Source of the DNA: Phoma sp. XZ068
Taxonomy: Eukaryota; Ascomycota; Dothideomycetes; Pleosporales; Didymellaceae
Assembly: GCA_004835665.1 (NCBI GenBank)
Contig: RBKR01000022.1
Location: 186,001 to 250,000, forward strand
Length of the DNA stretch: 64,000 nt
Direction: 5' to 3'
A model generated the notes under the pieces. That model was not told the origin of the DNA and ran no database searches. It worked only from the letters and a program-made list of their open reading frames with translations. A program made the translations under genes and the position numbers. Positions 13,401-26,047 of the stretch are shown in pieces (the stretch's first letter is position 1; each line of letters begins with the position of its first letter).

Positions 13401-16400
13401 CTTATAGAGCCCTTAGAGTATATAATTTTAATTATCTATAGTCTAGCCTAGCTATAGTATAGATAGCTCTAGTTATCTATAGCAGAGATTAGTAGAGTTT
13501 AGACTAATATAGTAATAGCCTAACCTTATTAGTGTCTAAGTCCTATAATTAGATAATAATATTAGAGTAAAACTATAATAGCAGCTATACCTAGCTAAGA
13601 AAGCTAATATCTTATAGCTATTATCTACCCTATCTAGTAAACTGCTCTTATAATACCTACTCTAGTATTATACCTCTAATCTAGTATAGTATTATTATAT
13701 TATACTAAACTACTAAGACTAAAGACTGTATAAGTGTGTCTATAAGGGTTAAGTATTATATATATATTATTTAAAAGTAGTAATAAACAACTCCTAGTTT
13801 TATTTATCCTTATTACTATTAATACTATATAAACTCTAACTATAGTATAATATTATATTATAACTATATAATATATTTATTATTATACTTTTATATACTA
13901 TGCTAATAGTATAGATCTAGCAGTATAGCCTAACTAGTTTACTACAACCCTATAAAAGCTAGCATTTATAGTAAGGTATTAATATAGATATATAGTATCT
14001 ATTTAGATTTAAATATTAGTAATAAGTAGTAATTAGTAGTTAAGGATTAGTTAAGGAGTATACTAGTTATGCCTTTACTAATTATATAGTGTTATAGTTA
14101 TTATATACTATTATATCTAGTATATAATTCTTATATAATAAGTCCTTCCTTCTTATTACTATAGTATATAGTTTATTAATATGCTTCCTACCTTAAATAG
14201 AGTGCTTAGTAGTCTATATATCCTATATCTATTCTACTACGTCCTATAATAGTAAATATTATTATTATAATAGTATATTATAGCTACTATCTACTTGCTT
14301 TTGCTTTATATTAATTTCCCCCTATTATTACCTTACTTAGTATATATTACTATTAATATATTGTATAATATATAGTATATTTATATTAAAAGTTGTATCT
14401 AACACCCTACCTAAGACCTTGTATTAGTTATACTTTATTTTTATACTAATATATTATATTATAACTTTTAATTATATACTCTATATTTATACCCTAATTA
14501 ACCCCTTCTCTTATATCTTTGCTATAAAAGCTGTATAGATTACTTTATACTATCTATTATTTAGGCTAAGCTCCTCTTTAATAATATTAGTTAGTCTTAC
14601 TTAATATAGTATCCCTAAGTTAAGTAGTTATATAGCTGCAGCTAATAAGTACCTAGGTAAGGTAACTTGCCTTTATATAATTTAGTTAAATATAAGGTAG
14701 TTAATAGTATTAGCTTAGTAGGCTCTAGTGCTAGTTTATACTCTAGCTAATAGTATATTAACCTATACTAGCCTAGTTTATAGGAAAGATAGAAGGGTAT
14801 ATAAAGCACTATTACTTATTAGCTAGAATATTAATTACTAGTATTTATATTATCTCTATCTAGCTAGCTATTATACCTCTACTATAAGTAATACTAAGTA
14901 CTAGTATATACCCTAAGTTTATAGCATTTATTCTAGTCTATACTAGAGATAATAGTACTTACTTCTAGATATTAATATAGTATTATAAACTATATATATA
15001 TACTTACTATATCTTCTATTATTATCTCTTTTTAGCTATATAGATTAGTAATAACTAATAGACTCTACTAGCCTCTAACTACCTTACCTGCTATTAGCTT
15101 GTTTAGGTCTCTAAGACACTAGCACTTATAGCAGACTTAGTAGGTTCTTTAGGCTAGAGTTTATATAAAGTATACTAATATTTACTAATACTAACTATAA
15201 AAGATATAAAGGCTAAATGTTACTCTATAGCAGAGGTAAAGTTTAGATAATACTTGTTACTAGAGCTAGGGAGCCTGTCTACCTAGTTAAAAAACTATAT
15301 AATATAGTAGCTAGATGTCCTAAACTACTATCCCTCTTCTCTACTAGCTATATAGTATAATATAGTTAATATAATACTAAAAAATACTATATATTAAGAT
15401 AAAATAGCAAGTAACACTCTAACTAAAGAAGGCTATATAGATATATTAGCAGCTATGTAGGTAGTATATTTTATAGAACTTCTCTAACTAGGGGAGGTAT
15501 ATAAAATTAAGCTATAATTAATTAGGACTATATTTATTTATAAGTTATAGTAATACTATAATAACTAGACTGCTTAAAAGACTCTAACTAATACTATATA
15601 GAAGTGTTATAGTAATAAGCATAAGTATTAGCTAATAGGAGAAAAGCTGCTAGAGGTTACTTACTCTAATATTATAGCTTTATAAAAGTAGATTAGTAAT
15701 ATATATAGCTATAGGACAGGAACTATAAAATAGTATAGAGTAGAATATTTTTCTTATAGTTCCTAAGAAGCCTAGTATAATATCTAGATATACTATAGTA
15801 TATAGTATAGTATAATATTTATTATCCTTCTTTATATATTATATAGAATAGTTAGTATAATAGAAGAGTACCTGTATATAATTAAGTCTAATATTAAGGT
15901 AAAGTTTTATAAATTTTAATCTATTCCTTGTTAATATATTATATTTACTAGGTTTATATTAGACTATTAGGTATCTAATATATTAAATCTAGAAGGCCTA
16001 TATATATCCTCTCTTTTGCTTTTAACTTAATTAACTATAGCTAAAGGCTTATAGGACCTATAGTTAGTTAAGCAGCCTTCTACTCCTTTACTATACTATA
16101 CTTAATATCTAGCACCCCCTTTATCTTTTTAAACTAAGCTTCCTATTTCTAGTAATTAGTAATATTATATTATATATAGTATTATATATACTGCTAAATA
16201 TTCTGCTATATAGCACAGATCTTATAAGCTCCTCTCTAGGTACTTGCTACTTATCTCTATAGGCCTGCTAGGAATTATTATTACTTTAATTATATAATAG
16301 ATATAAAGCTATAGAATAGTATTAGCTAGAAATATATATAGCTAGTAGTAGATAATATTTATAGGAGTGTTGTCTATATAATATCTTAATACTTATAAGT

Positions 16401-18649
16401 TGTTCTGCTGCCTAACAGCCTTATTAATAAGTAAGCTAAGTATATCTTTATTAAAATATATTTTTATACTTCTATTAAATATAGGTTCTCTTATATATAA
16501 GATACCTTATAGGGCTATTATAAGTATAGACCTACACTAGGTTGCTATATTCTTCTAATCTAGGCAACCCTCTAAAGGTATATATATTCTAGTATTAGTA
16601 ATACTAAGTTACTATCTATAAAAGTTTAGAAAATCTATATTAATATATAGTAGAGAGTACTTATATACCTTACCTATTATACTCTTAGTAAGGTTTACTA
16701 TTTTATAGTTAACTTATAGGAGCTGCCTTAGTATATAAGTTTAAAGGTATAATATTTTTATATTATAGCTTAATATACAGACCTAACTATAGTATACTAA
16801 TTAATATACTATATCTAGCTTTAACTTAACTAGTAGCTAGTTATAGTAGTTTACTATATTTAATATTATAGGTTTTAATATTATAGGTTAATCTATAGTA
16901 GGGAGTAGTACTTAGTATACTACTTCTCTAGCTATTCTATATATATTATATTAGTTTACCTTATAGGGGCTTATATTTAGAGGTTATAGCTTGCTCTTAG
17001 AGTTTAATATAATAGTAGTAAGAGTAGTTTATTATATACCTATTTATTAATTAGTTATATTAAAGGCAAAGCCTATAATAGTAAAGAGCTAAGTAGTGTA
17101 ATTTAAGCTCTTAAGGCAGATATAAGTATAAGTAGAGAGAAAATAATAAGGAGAGAGGTATATTTCTCTATAGTTAAGGGTATAGCAGAGAATAGAGTAA
17201 GTAAAGAGGTAGATTATAGTTTTATATTACTTAGGCGCTAGCAGAGCTAGCTTAGAGTAAAAAAGAGGTAAAAGAGAGAGGGCTATAGAGTAAGTAAGAA
17301 TATAGAGAATAGTAAGTAATTATCTAATATTGCTAGTAGCTCTAATTATAAGGTAGAGAGTAGTATTAAGAAGTTCTAGATAGTAGTAACTTTTTATCTA
17401 TATACTAAATAGGTAGTATAAATATAGTATACTATAGGTAATAGTATATATTAGTATAGTTATATAGTATATTAGATATTTCTAAATATTAAACTAAAGG
17501 ACTATACCTGCTATAGGATTATTATATTAAGTAGTAGCTAGGCCTGCTACTTATAAACTATTAATAATAGTTTAACTTTAATAGTTAAACTTACTTTATA
17601 AGCCTTCTACTCCTTATTATTATTGCTTTATATAACTAGCTGCCTTAGTACTTATATATAATAATATTCTATTTAGTTATCTACCTCTACCTAACTAATC
17701 TCTAGGCCTTAGAATATACTTATCCTTATAGTGCTAGTCTACTTACACACTAATACCTAGGTAAGGTTACCTTAACTATAGATATCTATATATTTTCTCT
17801 ATTATTTCTAGTACTACTTAAACTATTATATAATATAGTTACTATCCTCTTTAAAGGTTAGTAAGTAGAGTTTATTATAGAGCTTAAAATTAATATAGTT
17901 ATTAATATATAATATAGAAGACCTAGTAGACTCTAGCACTATATAGATCTCTCTCTATATTATTAATAGATTAAACACTCTTCTATTGCTTAGCTAATAA
18001 GTATCTATAAACTTATAGTATCTTTATACTCTAGCTTAATTATTCTATATATTAGATATAGTTATTCTAGGTTTATAATAGGAATCTAGTTAAGTAGAAT
18101 GCTAGTGTATGTTATAGGAAGTAGGGTAAGTAGATTAAGTAGATATCTAGGCTAGATAGTAAATATAAGTTTAACTTAACCTATAGTCTTACTATATAGT
18201 TATTAATAGTTATTATAAGAGTATAGAGTTAGCTTTACTTAATTACTAAAATTAGTAGTAATTATAAAATCTCTCCTCTACTCTCTTAAAGAACTCTATA
18301 GCCTATATTAGATAACCTAATAAGTTATAAATTTAGTATTAGTTAGATATTTACCTTTATACTACTAGTAACTTATTAATAAGTAGACCTATACTATAGT
18401 ATTCTCTATTAAATACTTTAGTTTAGTGTTAGTTATAGATATACTATTAAGTAGAGTATAAATATATACTTAATCTTATATAAATATTATTAATACTTAA
18501 GTTAGGTTAGAGATGCTAGACAGGTAAGCTACCTCTCTAATTAGTACCTATATTCTTATAAGTATAGGGTTTATATTTATATACCTTGTCTATATATTAA
18601 ATATCTAGCCTAGACTCTAGCTAATACTATATAATTAAACAGGACCTAA

Positions 18650-20090
18650 GATAGTAGTTATATAGATATTATTTATTTACTTTATTACTTTACTTGTCTA
18701 GAAACTCCCTTTAGTAATTATATAAGCTTTAAGAGATAATATTATAACTATTCTACTATTTAGGCGTTCTAGCTATAAGAGAAAGTCTCTCTTATTAGTA
18801 AGTTTATATATAACCTTTAGTAGGAAGTTATATAGCGCCTTGCTATTAGGCCTAGTGTTATACCTATCTAGACTTCTATAAGTTTTAATAAAGTGCCTCT
18901 AGTATATTAATCTATAGAGCTTAGAGAGGTTAAAGTGCCTAATATATAGATTATTCTTCTTATATAGGTAGAAAGATTAAAATAGGTGCTTAAGTATATC
19001 TATCTACTTTAATATATTATCTAGGTATACTAGTATATTATTATTATAAGATCTATACTATATAATTATAATAAAGTTATAGACTGCCTTTATAAAGTAT
19101 ACTATATATAGGTGTTTTTTATATAGTATAGGTATAATAACTATAACAAGCTATCTTATAATAGCTTTCTACTTATCTCTAGTCTATTAGATAACTTTAC
19201 TAAAGTCTATCTAGGTAAACTTATAAAGATTAGTATATACTAGTATATCTCTAAAGTATTAATTAAGTAGGGTTCTTCTATTATATATACCCTCTATAAC
19301 CTTTACTCTAGCCTATACCTATTTCTTAGGTATAACCTAGCTAATAAGCTACTAAATCTATATTACTATATATATAATAAGACCTTTAAGCAGCTAGTAT
19401 AGAATATCTATAAGTATACCCTTATAGATATTAAAATAAGTATAGTTCTAGGTAAAATATAGTATATTATATACTTAGTTATTACTTAATAGTTTAATAT
19501 AGGTAATATATTATCTCTATATCTATACTTATATATCTAGATATATCTTAAAAGCCTATAGGCCTTTTAATAACTCTCCTTGCTCTCTTAGAGGAACCTT
19601 GCAGATAGTATAATATTAGTTATTCTTAATACCTATTATAAGTGTCTACTCTTAATAATCTATAATAATGCTGTATATTATTAAATAATATATATATATC
19701 TAGCTATTAGTATATAGTATGTCCTTACTATTTTAACTAATTGTCTTTAATACTATACTTAAGTTAGTAGATATATATATATACTATAGATAAGAGTATA
19801 AAAAAGAATAGTTTAACTTATAGTAAAGAATATAGAATATAGCACTGTAATATAACCTATACTTTATTCTATCTCTACTACTAACCTAACTATACTCTAT
19901 AATAGGTATAAACCTAAGTAATATAATACTGCACTAATTATAAGCTTATTAAATATCCCTCTTAATATTCCCTATTATTAGATATATAGGCTAATATACT
20001 ATATTACTATATAATATAGTTATTAGGGTTTTATCTACTACTATTAGTATTAGTACTACTATTATACTAGAGGGCAGCTTTGCCTGCATT
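18650..20090 (-). mobile_element. RIP-degraded Plavaka (KDZ-type) DNA transposon relic
   Basis: Reading the minus strand through stops gives ordered blocks resembling Plavaka transposases. First comes 'DKTLIT..YSN..YQPIYLIIGNI' (canonical form: SDKT-L-T-F-x-K-x-x-Y-P-V-Y-L-T-I-G-N-I), at about 19940-20070. Later come a block like 'FDFLYLAQYPVH' and one like 'FNLPKLHFMRHY', then one like 'TDNYNTEYTERLH'. All carry C-to-T/G-to-A decay. It probably extends further on both sides. The identification is from motif order remembered for the family; a profile search of the de-RIPped sequence would settle it. Confidence 0.55.
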
Positions 20091-21217
20091 GCCTACTACT
20101 AGTTACTAGTATATAGTTTATTATATACCTAAATACTACTTGTCTTATTATAGAATAATTTTATTAGCCTATAGTATATAACCTCTTTAAATAGTTAGTA
20201 GGCTAGTAGAAACCTTATAATATTAGTAGTATTATAGTAGACTATCTTAATTATAATAGGTAGGCCTTTACTATCTATACCTATAGAAATATCTATATAG
20301 TAGGCTTAGAAGCCTTTACCTAGTATTCTAAATAGGATATATTCTAGTCTCTAGTTCTACTAGTAGGTACTTATAAATAATAGTATACTATAAAGTAGGT
20401 GTATTTATAGGTCTAATAATAGAGAATCTACGTCTCTTTATATATATTATACTTTATATAGCTAAAATATAAAGGTATAGTCTAACTAGGACTTAAAGCT
20501 AAGCTTATTAAGTTAGTTTAAATAAAACCTATTTTTAATATTATATTAGCAAGTATAGAGAGTATAGGCTATAAACTATATAAGTATAATATAATATACC
20601 TTTATCTAGCCCTCTAGCCTAAACTTACTAGTACTTTATTATTAGACTTATAAGTTACTTAAAATAGGGACTATAGTAAGGTTACTAAGATAATACTACT
20701 ATAACTTATAGTAGTTAATATACTAGTAGTACTACTATTACTAAGTAGAAGTATATACTTAAGTAGCCCTTCTTTTATTTTAACCTCTTTAATGCACTAG
20801 GATAGGACTAGTATATTAAATTCTTTAATATCCTAAACTAGGCCTAGTATATATAGAAATCTATAGGTCTCTAAGTATAATTTTATATCTTATATATTAT
20901 TTAATACCCTATTACTATATATATATATAGAGTTTACTTAAGGTTAAGGTACTCTAAGTAGGTCTCTTATATATACTATAATTAGTAGTAGAGTCTAGGT
21001 ATTCTTATAATACTTTATAGAGTGTAAGATTGTATATAGCTTATAAGTACTATGCTAACACTAGTTTATTAGGTTCTTTTAATATAACTATATATATTTT
21101 GCTATACTAGCACAAGAGAGTATATACTTAAGGTAGTATCTATATATTAGATTAGATGTTTTTATAGTTTTAGGTATTAGAGTAATATTAGCTAGTTTAG
21201 TAGAGCTAATATAGAAA

Positions 21218-21222
21218 GGTAA
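21218..21222. repeat. Target site duplication GGTAA, left copy
   Basis: GGTAA directly precedes the LTR's 5' TG and is repeated exactly at 21802-21806 after its terminal CA. Five base pairs is the usual duplication length for Gypsy integrases. Confidence 0.85.
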
Positions 21223-21801
21223 TGTTATGATCTAACGAAAGCGGACATACAAGCGACCTAGCTAACAGGAACGGCCGGCCGCTCGATCCAGCCAGACCAA
21301 TCAGACCCGCCAGCGTGGAGGTATCCCCGATGATTCGACCAGCAGACAAAGCGGCGGTGCTTACTCCTTGGCGAGTGAGCAACCAAAGGAAAGCCTACAG
21401 CCTGATTCGCTCGTCCTGCAGAACAGGTACTGCGGGGTACGTCGACCGAGAGCCATGCAGCTCCTGATTCGCTCAAACAGTACTGCCCTCTTGAATGCTG
21501 TATTCAAGGAGAGAGTACTACAGCTGTAGATAAATACCTCTGGACACTGTCCTTGGGACGGTGTGTTCAACTTGACAATCTACCGTGTATTGCGTTCTCA
21601 TCAACCCCCGATAACGGCTAGCCGTTATCCCATACCCTTGAGTGACCCATCCATACATTGGGGTTCGCTCTAGCATACCCCTCGATAACGGCGAGCCGTT
21701 ATCCTATACCTTCCGGTGACCTGCCCTACCTCTGCCTGTACCCATCCCTAAGAACCAACAGAATGACGTATCACGAGCTTTGCTTAGGTACAACTTCAAC
21801 A
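21223..21801 (+). mobile_element. Unmutated solo LTR (579 bp) of a Gypsy-type element
   Basis: The block starts TGTTATGATC and ends TTCAACA (TG...CA) and is flanked by the 5-bp duplication GGTAA. No internal region or second LTR follows, so it is a solo LTR, probably left by recombination between two LTRs. It has normal base composition with abundant CpA and CpG, while its relatives at 5230-5827, 10264-10442 and about 34590-34826 are RIP-mutated. It also contains two 20-bp palindromes (21610-21629 and 21684-21703). The short open frames on its minus strand are not genes. Being a single short sequence, it may have arrived after RIP acted here, or escaped it. Confidence 0.9.
21610..21703. repeat. 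Paired 20-bp palindromes inside the LTR
   Basis: GATAACGGCTAGCCGTTATC at 21610-21629 is a perfect palindrome. GATAACGGCGAGCCGTTATC at 21684-21703 differs only at one central position. Each is followed by a similar ATACC...GTGACC segment, so the unit is a diverged direct repeat 74 bp apart. Possible roles are a protein binding site or an RNA hairpin. Confidence 0.7.
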
Positions 21802-21806
21802 GGTAA

Positions 21807-24181
21807 TAATATACTCTAAGGCAGAGTATAATGTCTAGTATTTTAAGTTATACTATTTAATACTGCAAACCTTAACTAGGATAGCTATAATATACTATAG
21901 GTAATATAATACTCTAACCTATAGTATATTATCTAGCTATCTTACTTATAGTTAGTTTAAGAGAACCCTCTAGAGTAGATATAAGATTATATTAAAGTAG
22001 TTATAGGATATAAAGTAGATATCTAGTTCTATAAATACTATTAAAAGTCTAGTTAGTCAAAAGGTAGTAGTTTAAAATAATTAGGTAAGCTTAAACTAGT
22101 ACTATATATATAATTAGTAGAACTCTATTTTAACTTTTATTATTACTCCCTCTTAGTATTATTAAGGATTAAAGTAGATTAATAGTTTAAGTCCTTTCTA
22201 GAAATATATATATAATATTATAGTCTATAGAGCTTAATATGTCCCTATTACTAGTTTATTTAAAAAATAAAGTATTAATTAACTTTATTTATTAATAATT
22301 AAAGTTTACTTAAAGTTACTTTTTTAGTCCTTTATATAATTCTTATAGAAAAGTTAGTTTATAAGGTACTAGTAGTAATAGTATTCTTATTACTTCTACT
22401 TAGATTATAAATTATAATATTATATTATATTATCTACTTAGTAGTACTATATTTATTACTTACTAATATATATAGTATATAGAGGTAATTACTTAGTAGA
22501 TAGAAAATATAACCTATATAATAATATCTTATATAAGTAAGCCTACTAGATTATATTATAGCTAAAGAAGCTATTAGTTTACTAATTAATTATTCTTATA
22601 CTAAGGGTTATAGTAATATTTAGGCTAGATATATAGTAGAGAATTATCTTCCTTATTAGTATAAGTAATTAACTAATATAAGACTATAATTAGTAACCTT
22701 AATTCTATATTAACCTTAGTTATAATTTATTCTTTATAGCTCCTATACTATAGATAGTAGCACTATAGGTAGTTTTAGGGTAGACCTATATTTTTATCTA
22801 TATAGTATTTAACTAGACTCTATACTATAGTAGGCCTAAATTTCTAAACTCTACTCTATTAGCGCTAGAATAAAGATAGCTATTAATAATATATATTCTA
22901 AGCTATTAATATTCTAAAAGCTTTCTCTAGTTACTATAAATCTCTTATCTAGTATATACTAATATTCTTAAACTTAATTAAAATATTTTTAGTTATTATT
23001 TAAGTTAACTACTATAACTTATATACTAGATTCTATAACCTAAAAACTTCTAGTAAAATAACTCTTAGTTATATATAAATATACTAGTAAGTAGAATATC
23101 TAATAGTAAGAGCTAGGGGCAGGTAGAGGTAAAATAGAACTAAAAGTAAGAGTAAGAGGCTTTACTTTATATAGCTACTCTTATTATATATAACTAAGCT
23201 ATTACTAACTACTTTTAGACTATAGGAGTTCTAGATCTAGGTTACTTGCTATATAAGGACTTAATCTATAGTAGTATAGTATAACTAGATCTTACTATAG
23301 AATATAGTATACCTTAATACCTTTATTAGTATATATCTAGTAAGAGTAAAAAGAGTAGTTAGTTTTTATCTACCTACTAATAGAATCTTTCTATCTCTAT
23401 AAAGTAGATAAAACTCCTTTATCTCTAAGTATTAGATATATCTAATAGTAATAGCTTCTTTATACTTAGTTCTACTACTATATATATAACAGCAGCTAAA
23501 TACTTATTAAGAGTAGACTATTCTTACTATTTAAATCTATACTATTAGTTATAGTAAGTCCTATCTTTAATAGAGGTAAAAAAGCAGGCTAAGGTAGAGT
23601 ATATATATCTTTACTTATAGACTATAAACGTGTTATAAACTAGATTATATAGCCTAAACACTACCTACTTAATAATAGCTACTACTTCTATACTATATAA
23701 TATAGTAACCTTACTTACTTACTATAGAGGCAACTACTAAGTATCTTAATTTCCTAGATATACTAACTATAATAGAAGGTTATCTAGTGCTATATATAGG
23801 AACTAGTAAGAGTTAAGGTTACTAGTAGATATATACTAAGCACCTACTATAGTGCTACTATATTACTAAAGACTAGCTTAAGGCTATTATTTATAAAGCT
23901 ATTAAGTTTATTACTAGTAAATAAGAGCTTCTATAAGGTATATAGAGTAATAGTAATAGCTCTACTTAGAAGACTATAAAGGCTGCCCTAATAAAGTAGC
24001 TTATATATAATTTATTATAGAATACTAATAAGCTATTTAGTAAAAGTAATAAAATAGTACTAGATATAGTTAAGAAGGAGGTAATACTGTATATTACCTA
24101 GAATACTTAAGAGGAGATTAAGATTAATAGTAGAGTATATAGTATTAACCTGCCTATTAAGCTAGAATATATAAATAATAA
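21807..24181. repeat. AT-rich RIP-saturated block between the solo LTR and the first transposon
   Basis: No open frame survives. Near 23860-24180 the plus strand has a fairly long stop-poor frame with Lys/Ile/Asn-rich coding character that runs into the transposon insertion point. It could be the gag/ORF1 of a decayed retroelement, but I could not name it. Confidence 0.7.
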
Positions 24182-24183
24182 TA

Positions 24184-24246
24184 ACGTACCTCACGGGCGA
24201 GCCGGTCACCCGAGCGAGCCGGTCACTTTTGCCAAGACCACACCAA
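24184..24246. repeat. Left terminal inverted repeat of the first transposon
   Basis: Its 63 bp are identical to the reverse complement of 25983-26045. Positions 15-26 and 32-43 of the repeat are the same 12-mer, CGAGCCGGTCAC, a likely double transposase binding site. Confidence 0.92.
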
Positions 24247-24312
24247 CACTGCAACTACTTTGCAACACTACAGTGTACAACTAGAATGTACTGTAGGCTA
24301 AAGTGTATTAAA

Positions 24313-25965
24313 CTAATCTACAGTACTTTGCGCATCATTATTGCATGTTCGCGCGTTGTGCCCTGCCTCACCACACGTGCCACAGCGTCTTAAAGGCTGA
24401 GTGCCAGGTTCAACACGCGCTCTCTTCTTTGCCTTCTTTCCATCGCTGCGAGCGTTAAACTCCTTTAGAGTAGTTAGCCGCAATCCTTCACTAAACGTTA
24501 GTGTCCCTTCACGCTGGATTCGCTTTCTTTTGTGTGATTTACGGCGTGTAGCGGCCTCATTAGCTGCTTCAAGGTCTGCAACTTGGTTGCGCACCAAAAC
24601 TAGTGAATGCGCTATCATCTCTGCGCCTTTGGTGAGCTGATTAAGGGCATTAACCATTGAAGTTGGCGAGCTGTCAGCGTGTCTCTGAATCCTTTCTCGA
24701 ATCAGCTTCGATTGTGACCCAAATTCTAGGGTGTTGCTTGGTGTTCTAGACTCCCACGTACTCTCATCCACAGTAGGTAGTGGTGGAGTACACAACCGCA
24801 CTTCGAGCTTTGATATCACAGCCTCTGGGTCAAGTGGGACCAGGCCAGCACCTCTGAATCCTCCCTGTATGTTGCTCTTAGTGATTGAGGCGTCAAAAGC
24901 TGCTTTAAAGCACGGCAAGAACTCAAGTTTAGTGATGCGAGTAATCTTGCTCCGCATTAGCTGCTCAGCTTGGCGGCCATATGCCTTCTTCAGAGAGGCA
25001 AAACATCCCACATCAAGCGGCTGCAGCAGGTGCGACGAGTGTGGAGGCATACACAGAGTGATAATCTTGTGTTCCTCACAGTACTGGTGGAAATCAACCG
25101 AGTTGTGGCTCTCATGGCCGTCCAGAACAAGCAGCCGATAGCTGCCAACAGTGCGCGCCTTGGTGTGCTCATCAAAGTGCTTTAACCACTTAACTCCAAG
25201 CTCATTGTTTGTCCAGCCGTTGTTAGAGACATTAAGAACCCAGTTGTTAGGTATACTAGGCTCTTTGTACCAGGCAGAGAGGTGGTGCTTGCCAGAGAAG
25301 ATGATAAAGGGTGGGATGGCCCACCCCTTTGCATTGATGCCCTGGATGATACTAGTCCACTCTCGGTCGCCCTGCTGCACTGTCTTTGGCCTTCCTCGAC
25401 GCTCAGAGCCTGTGACAACAGCTCCTGTGGATATAACGCCCATCATAAACCCAGACTCATCGAAGTTGTAGGTGTCGTCATCCAGAATACCATACTTAGC
25501 TTTGGTATTCTCTACAAGGCGGAACCAGCCCTGAATCACCCCGGGATCCTCACAGAGGGCTCGCTTGTAGTCGTACTTCCGATTGAACTTGACTTTCAGC
25601 TCTGGCCGACGCTTAACAAAGGTGCTAGCCCAGTTCTTGCCAACAGGGGGCTGGTGGCGCTCAGCAAGGAGAGAATTAGCCATATCCTCCACATCAGCAA
25701 GCCGGGGCGAGTATCCTCGCGCGTCCAGCTTTAATACATGCTGGACAATCACCTCCTCTTCAGTGCTTTTCAGCTTCATTGAGTTGGGCTTGCAATCGCG
25801 TCGTGGGGAGGTTCCAGCAAGTCGATCACTAAGCGTGCTTTGAGAGACTTTGTAGATAGCTGCAGCGCGTCGCTGAGACAGTGTCGCGTCTTGTTTAATA
25901 GCCTGGAGGGCAAGCTGTATATCTGCTTCGTTTAAGGGCCTTGTTGCGTTACTGCGTTGAGACAT
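24313..25965 (-). CDS. DDE transposase, pogo/Fot1 (CENP-B-like) family, 550 aa
   Basis: A single uninterrupted frame fills the element. Residues about 12-50 form a Psq-type helix-turn-helix and about 65-130 a CENP-B-type DNA-binding domain. The DDE domain follows, with D169 (NFDESGF), D282 (LDGHESH) and D318 (QPLDVG), giving the pogo-type spacing of 35 residues between the second and third acidic residues. After a basic segment (KSHKRKRIQ, about 477-485) comes a C-terminal CX2CX4HX4C zinc knuckle (C528, C531, H536, C541). It would cut and reinsert the element at TA. Nothing in the sequence looks disabled. The homologous protein at 30311-32011 has the triad at the same residue numbers. Confidence 0.92.
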   Translation of the reverse strand: MSQRSNATRPLNEADIQLALQAIKQDATLSQRRAAAIYKVSQSTLSDRLAGTSPRRDCKPNSMKLKSTEEEVIVQHVLKLDARGYSPRLADVEDMANSLLAERHQPPVGKNWASTFVKRRPELKVKFNRKYDYKRALCEDPGVIQGWFRLVENTKAKYGILDDDTYNFDESGFMMGVISTGAVVTGSERRGRPKTVQQGDREWTSIIQGINAKGWAIPPFIIFSGKHHLSAWYKEPSIPNNWVLNVSNNGWTNNELGVKWLKHFDEHTKARTVGSYRLLVLDGHESHNSVDFHQYCEEHKIITLCMPPHSSHLLQPLDVGCFASLKKAYGRQAEQLMRSKITRITKLEFLPCFKAAFDASITKSNIQGGFRGAGLVPLDPEAVISKLEVRLCTPPLPTVDESTWESRTPSNTLEFGSQSKLIRERIQRHADSSPTSMVNALNQLTKGAEMIAHSLVLVRNQVADLEAANEAATRRKSHKRKRIQREGTLTFSEGLRLTTLKEFNARSDGKKAKKRARVEPGTQPLRRCGTCGEAGHNARTCNNDAQSTVD

Positions 25966-25982
25966 TGCAGGTAGAGTGAAGT

Positions 25983-26045
25983 TTGGTGTGGTCTTGGCAA
26001 AAGTGACCGGCTCGCTCGGGTGACCGGCTCGCCCGTGAGGTACGT
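25983..26045. repeat. Right terminal inverted repeat of the first transposon
   Basis: Perfect inverted copy of 24184-24246. It lies just upstream of the transposase start codon at 25965, so the promoter must lie within or next to the repeat. Confidence 0.92.
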
Positions 26046-26047
26046 TA

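Larger units (their letters stand above)
9490..21217. repeat. AT-rich RIP-saturated block, mostly unidentifiable repeats
   Basis: This 11.7-kb stretch lacks any open reading frame. It is almost free of CpA, TpG and CpG and dense in TAG/TAA on both strands. Two relics inside it can be named: an inverted LTR fragment (10264-10442) and a Plavaka-like transposase relic (18650-20090). The rest, including 10600-17900, shows long stop-interrupted frames, for example on the plus strand about 16000-17050, that I could not assign to a family. Confidence 0.85.
24184..26045 (-). mobile_element. Complete pogo/Fot1-like DNA transposon, 1862 bp
   Basis: Perfect 63-bp terminal inverted repeats (24184-24246 and 25983-26045) begin ACGTACCTCACGGG and enclose one transposase gene. 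The element is flanked by TA on both sides (24182-24183, 26046-26047), the Tc1/mariner target duplication. Within each repeat the 12-mer CGAGCCGGTCAC occurs twice, 17 bp apart. The element has normal composition although inserted in RIP-saturated DNA, so it arrived after that DNA was mutated or has not been duplicated within a RIP-competent cycle. Confidence 0.93.

Noticed and set aside
24731..25734. Several 70-150 codon plus-strand frames inside the first transposon
   Set aside because: All are antisense shadows of the intact transposase; the same applies to those at 30358-31886.
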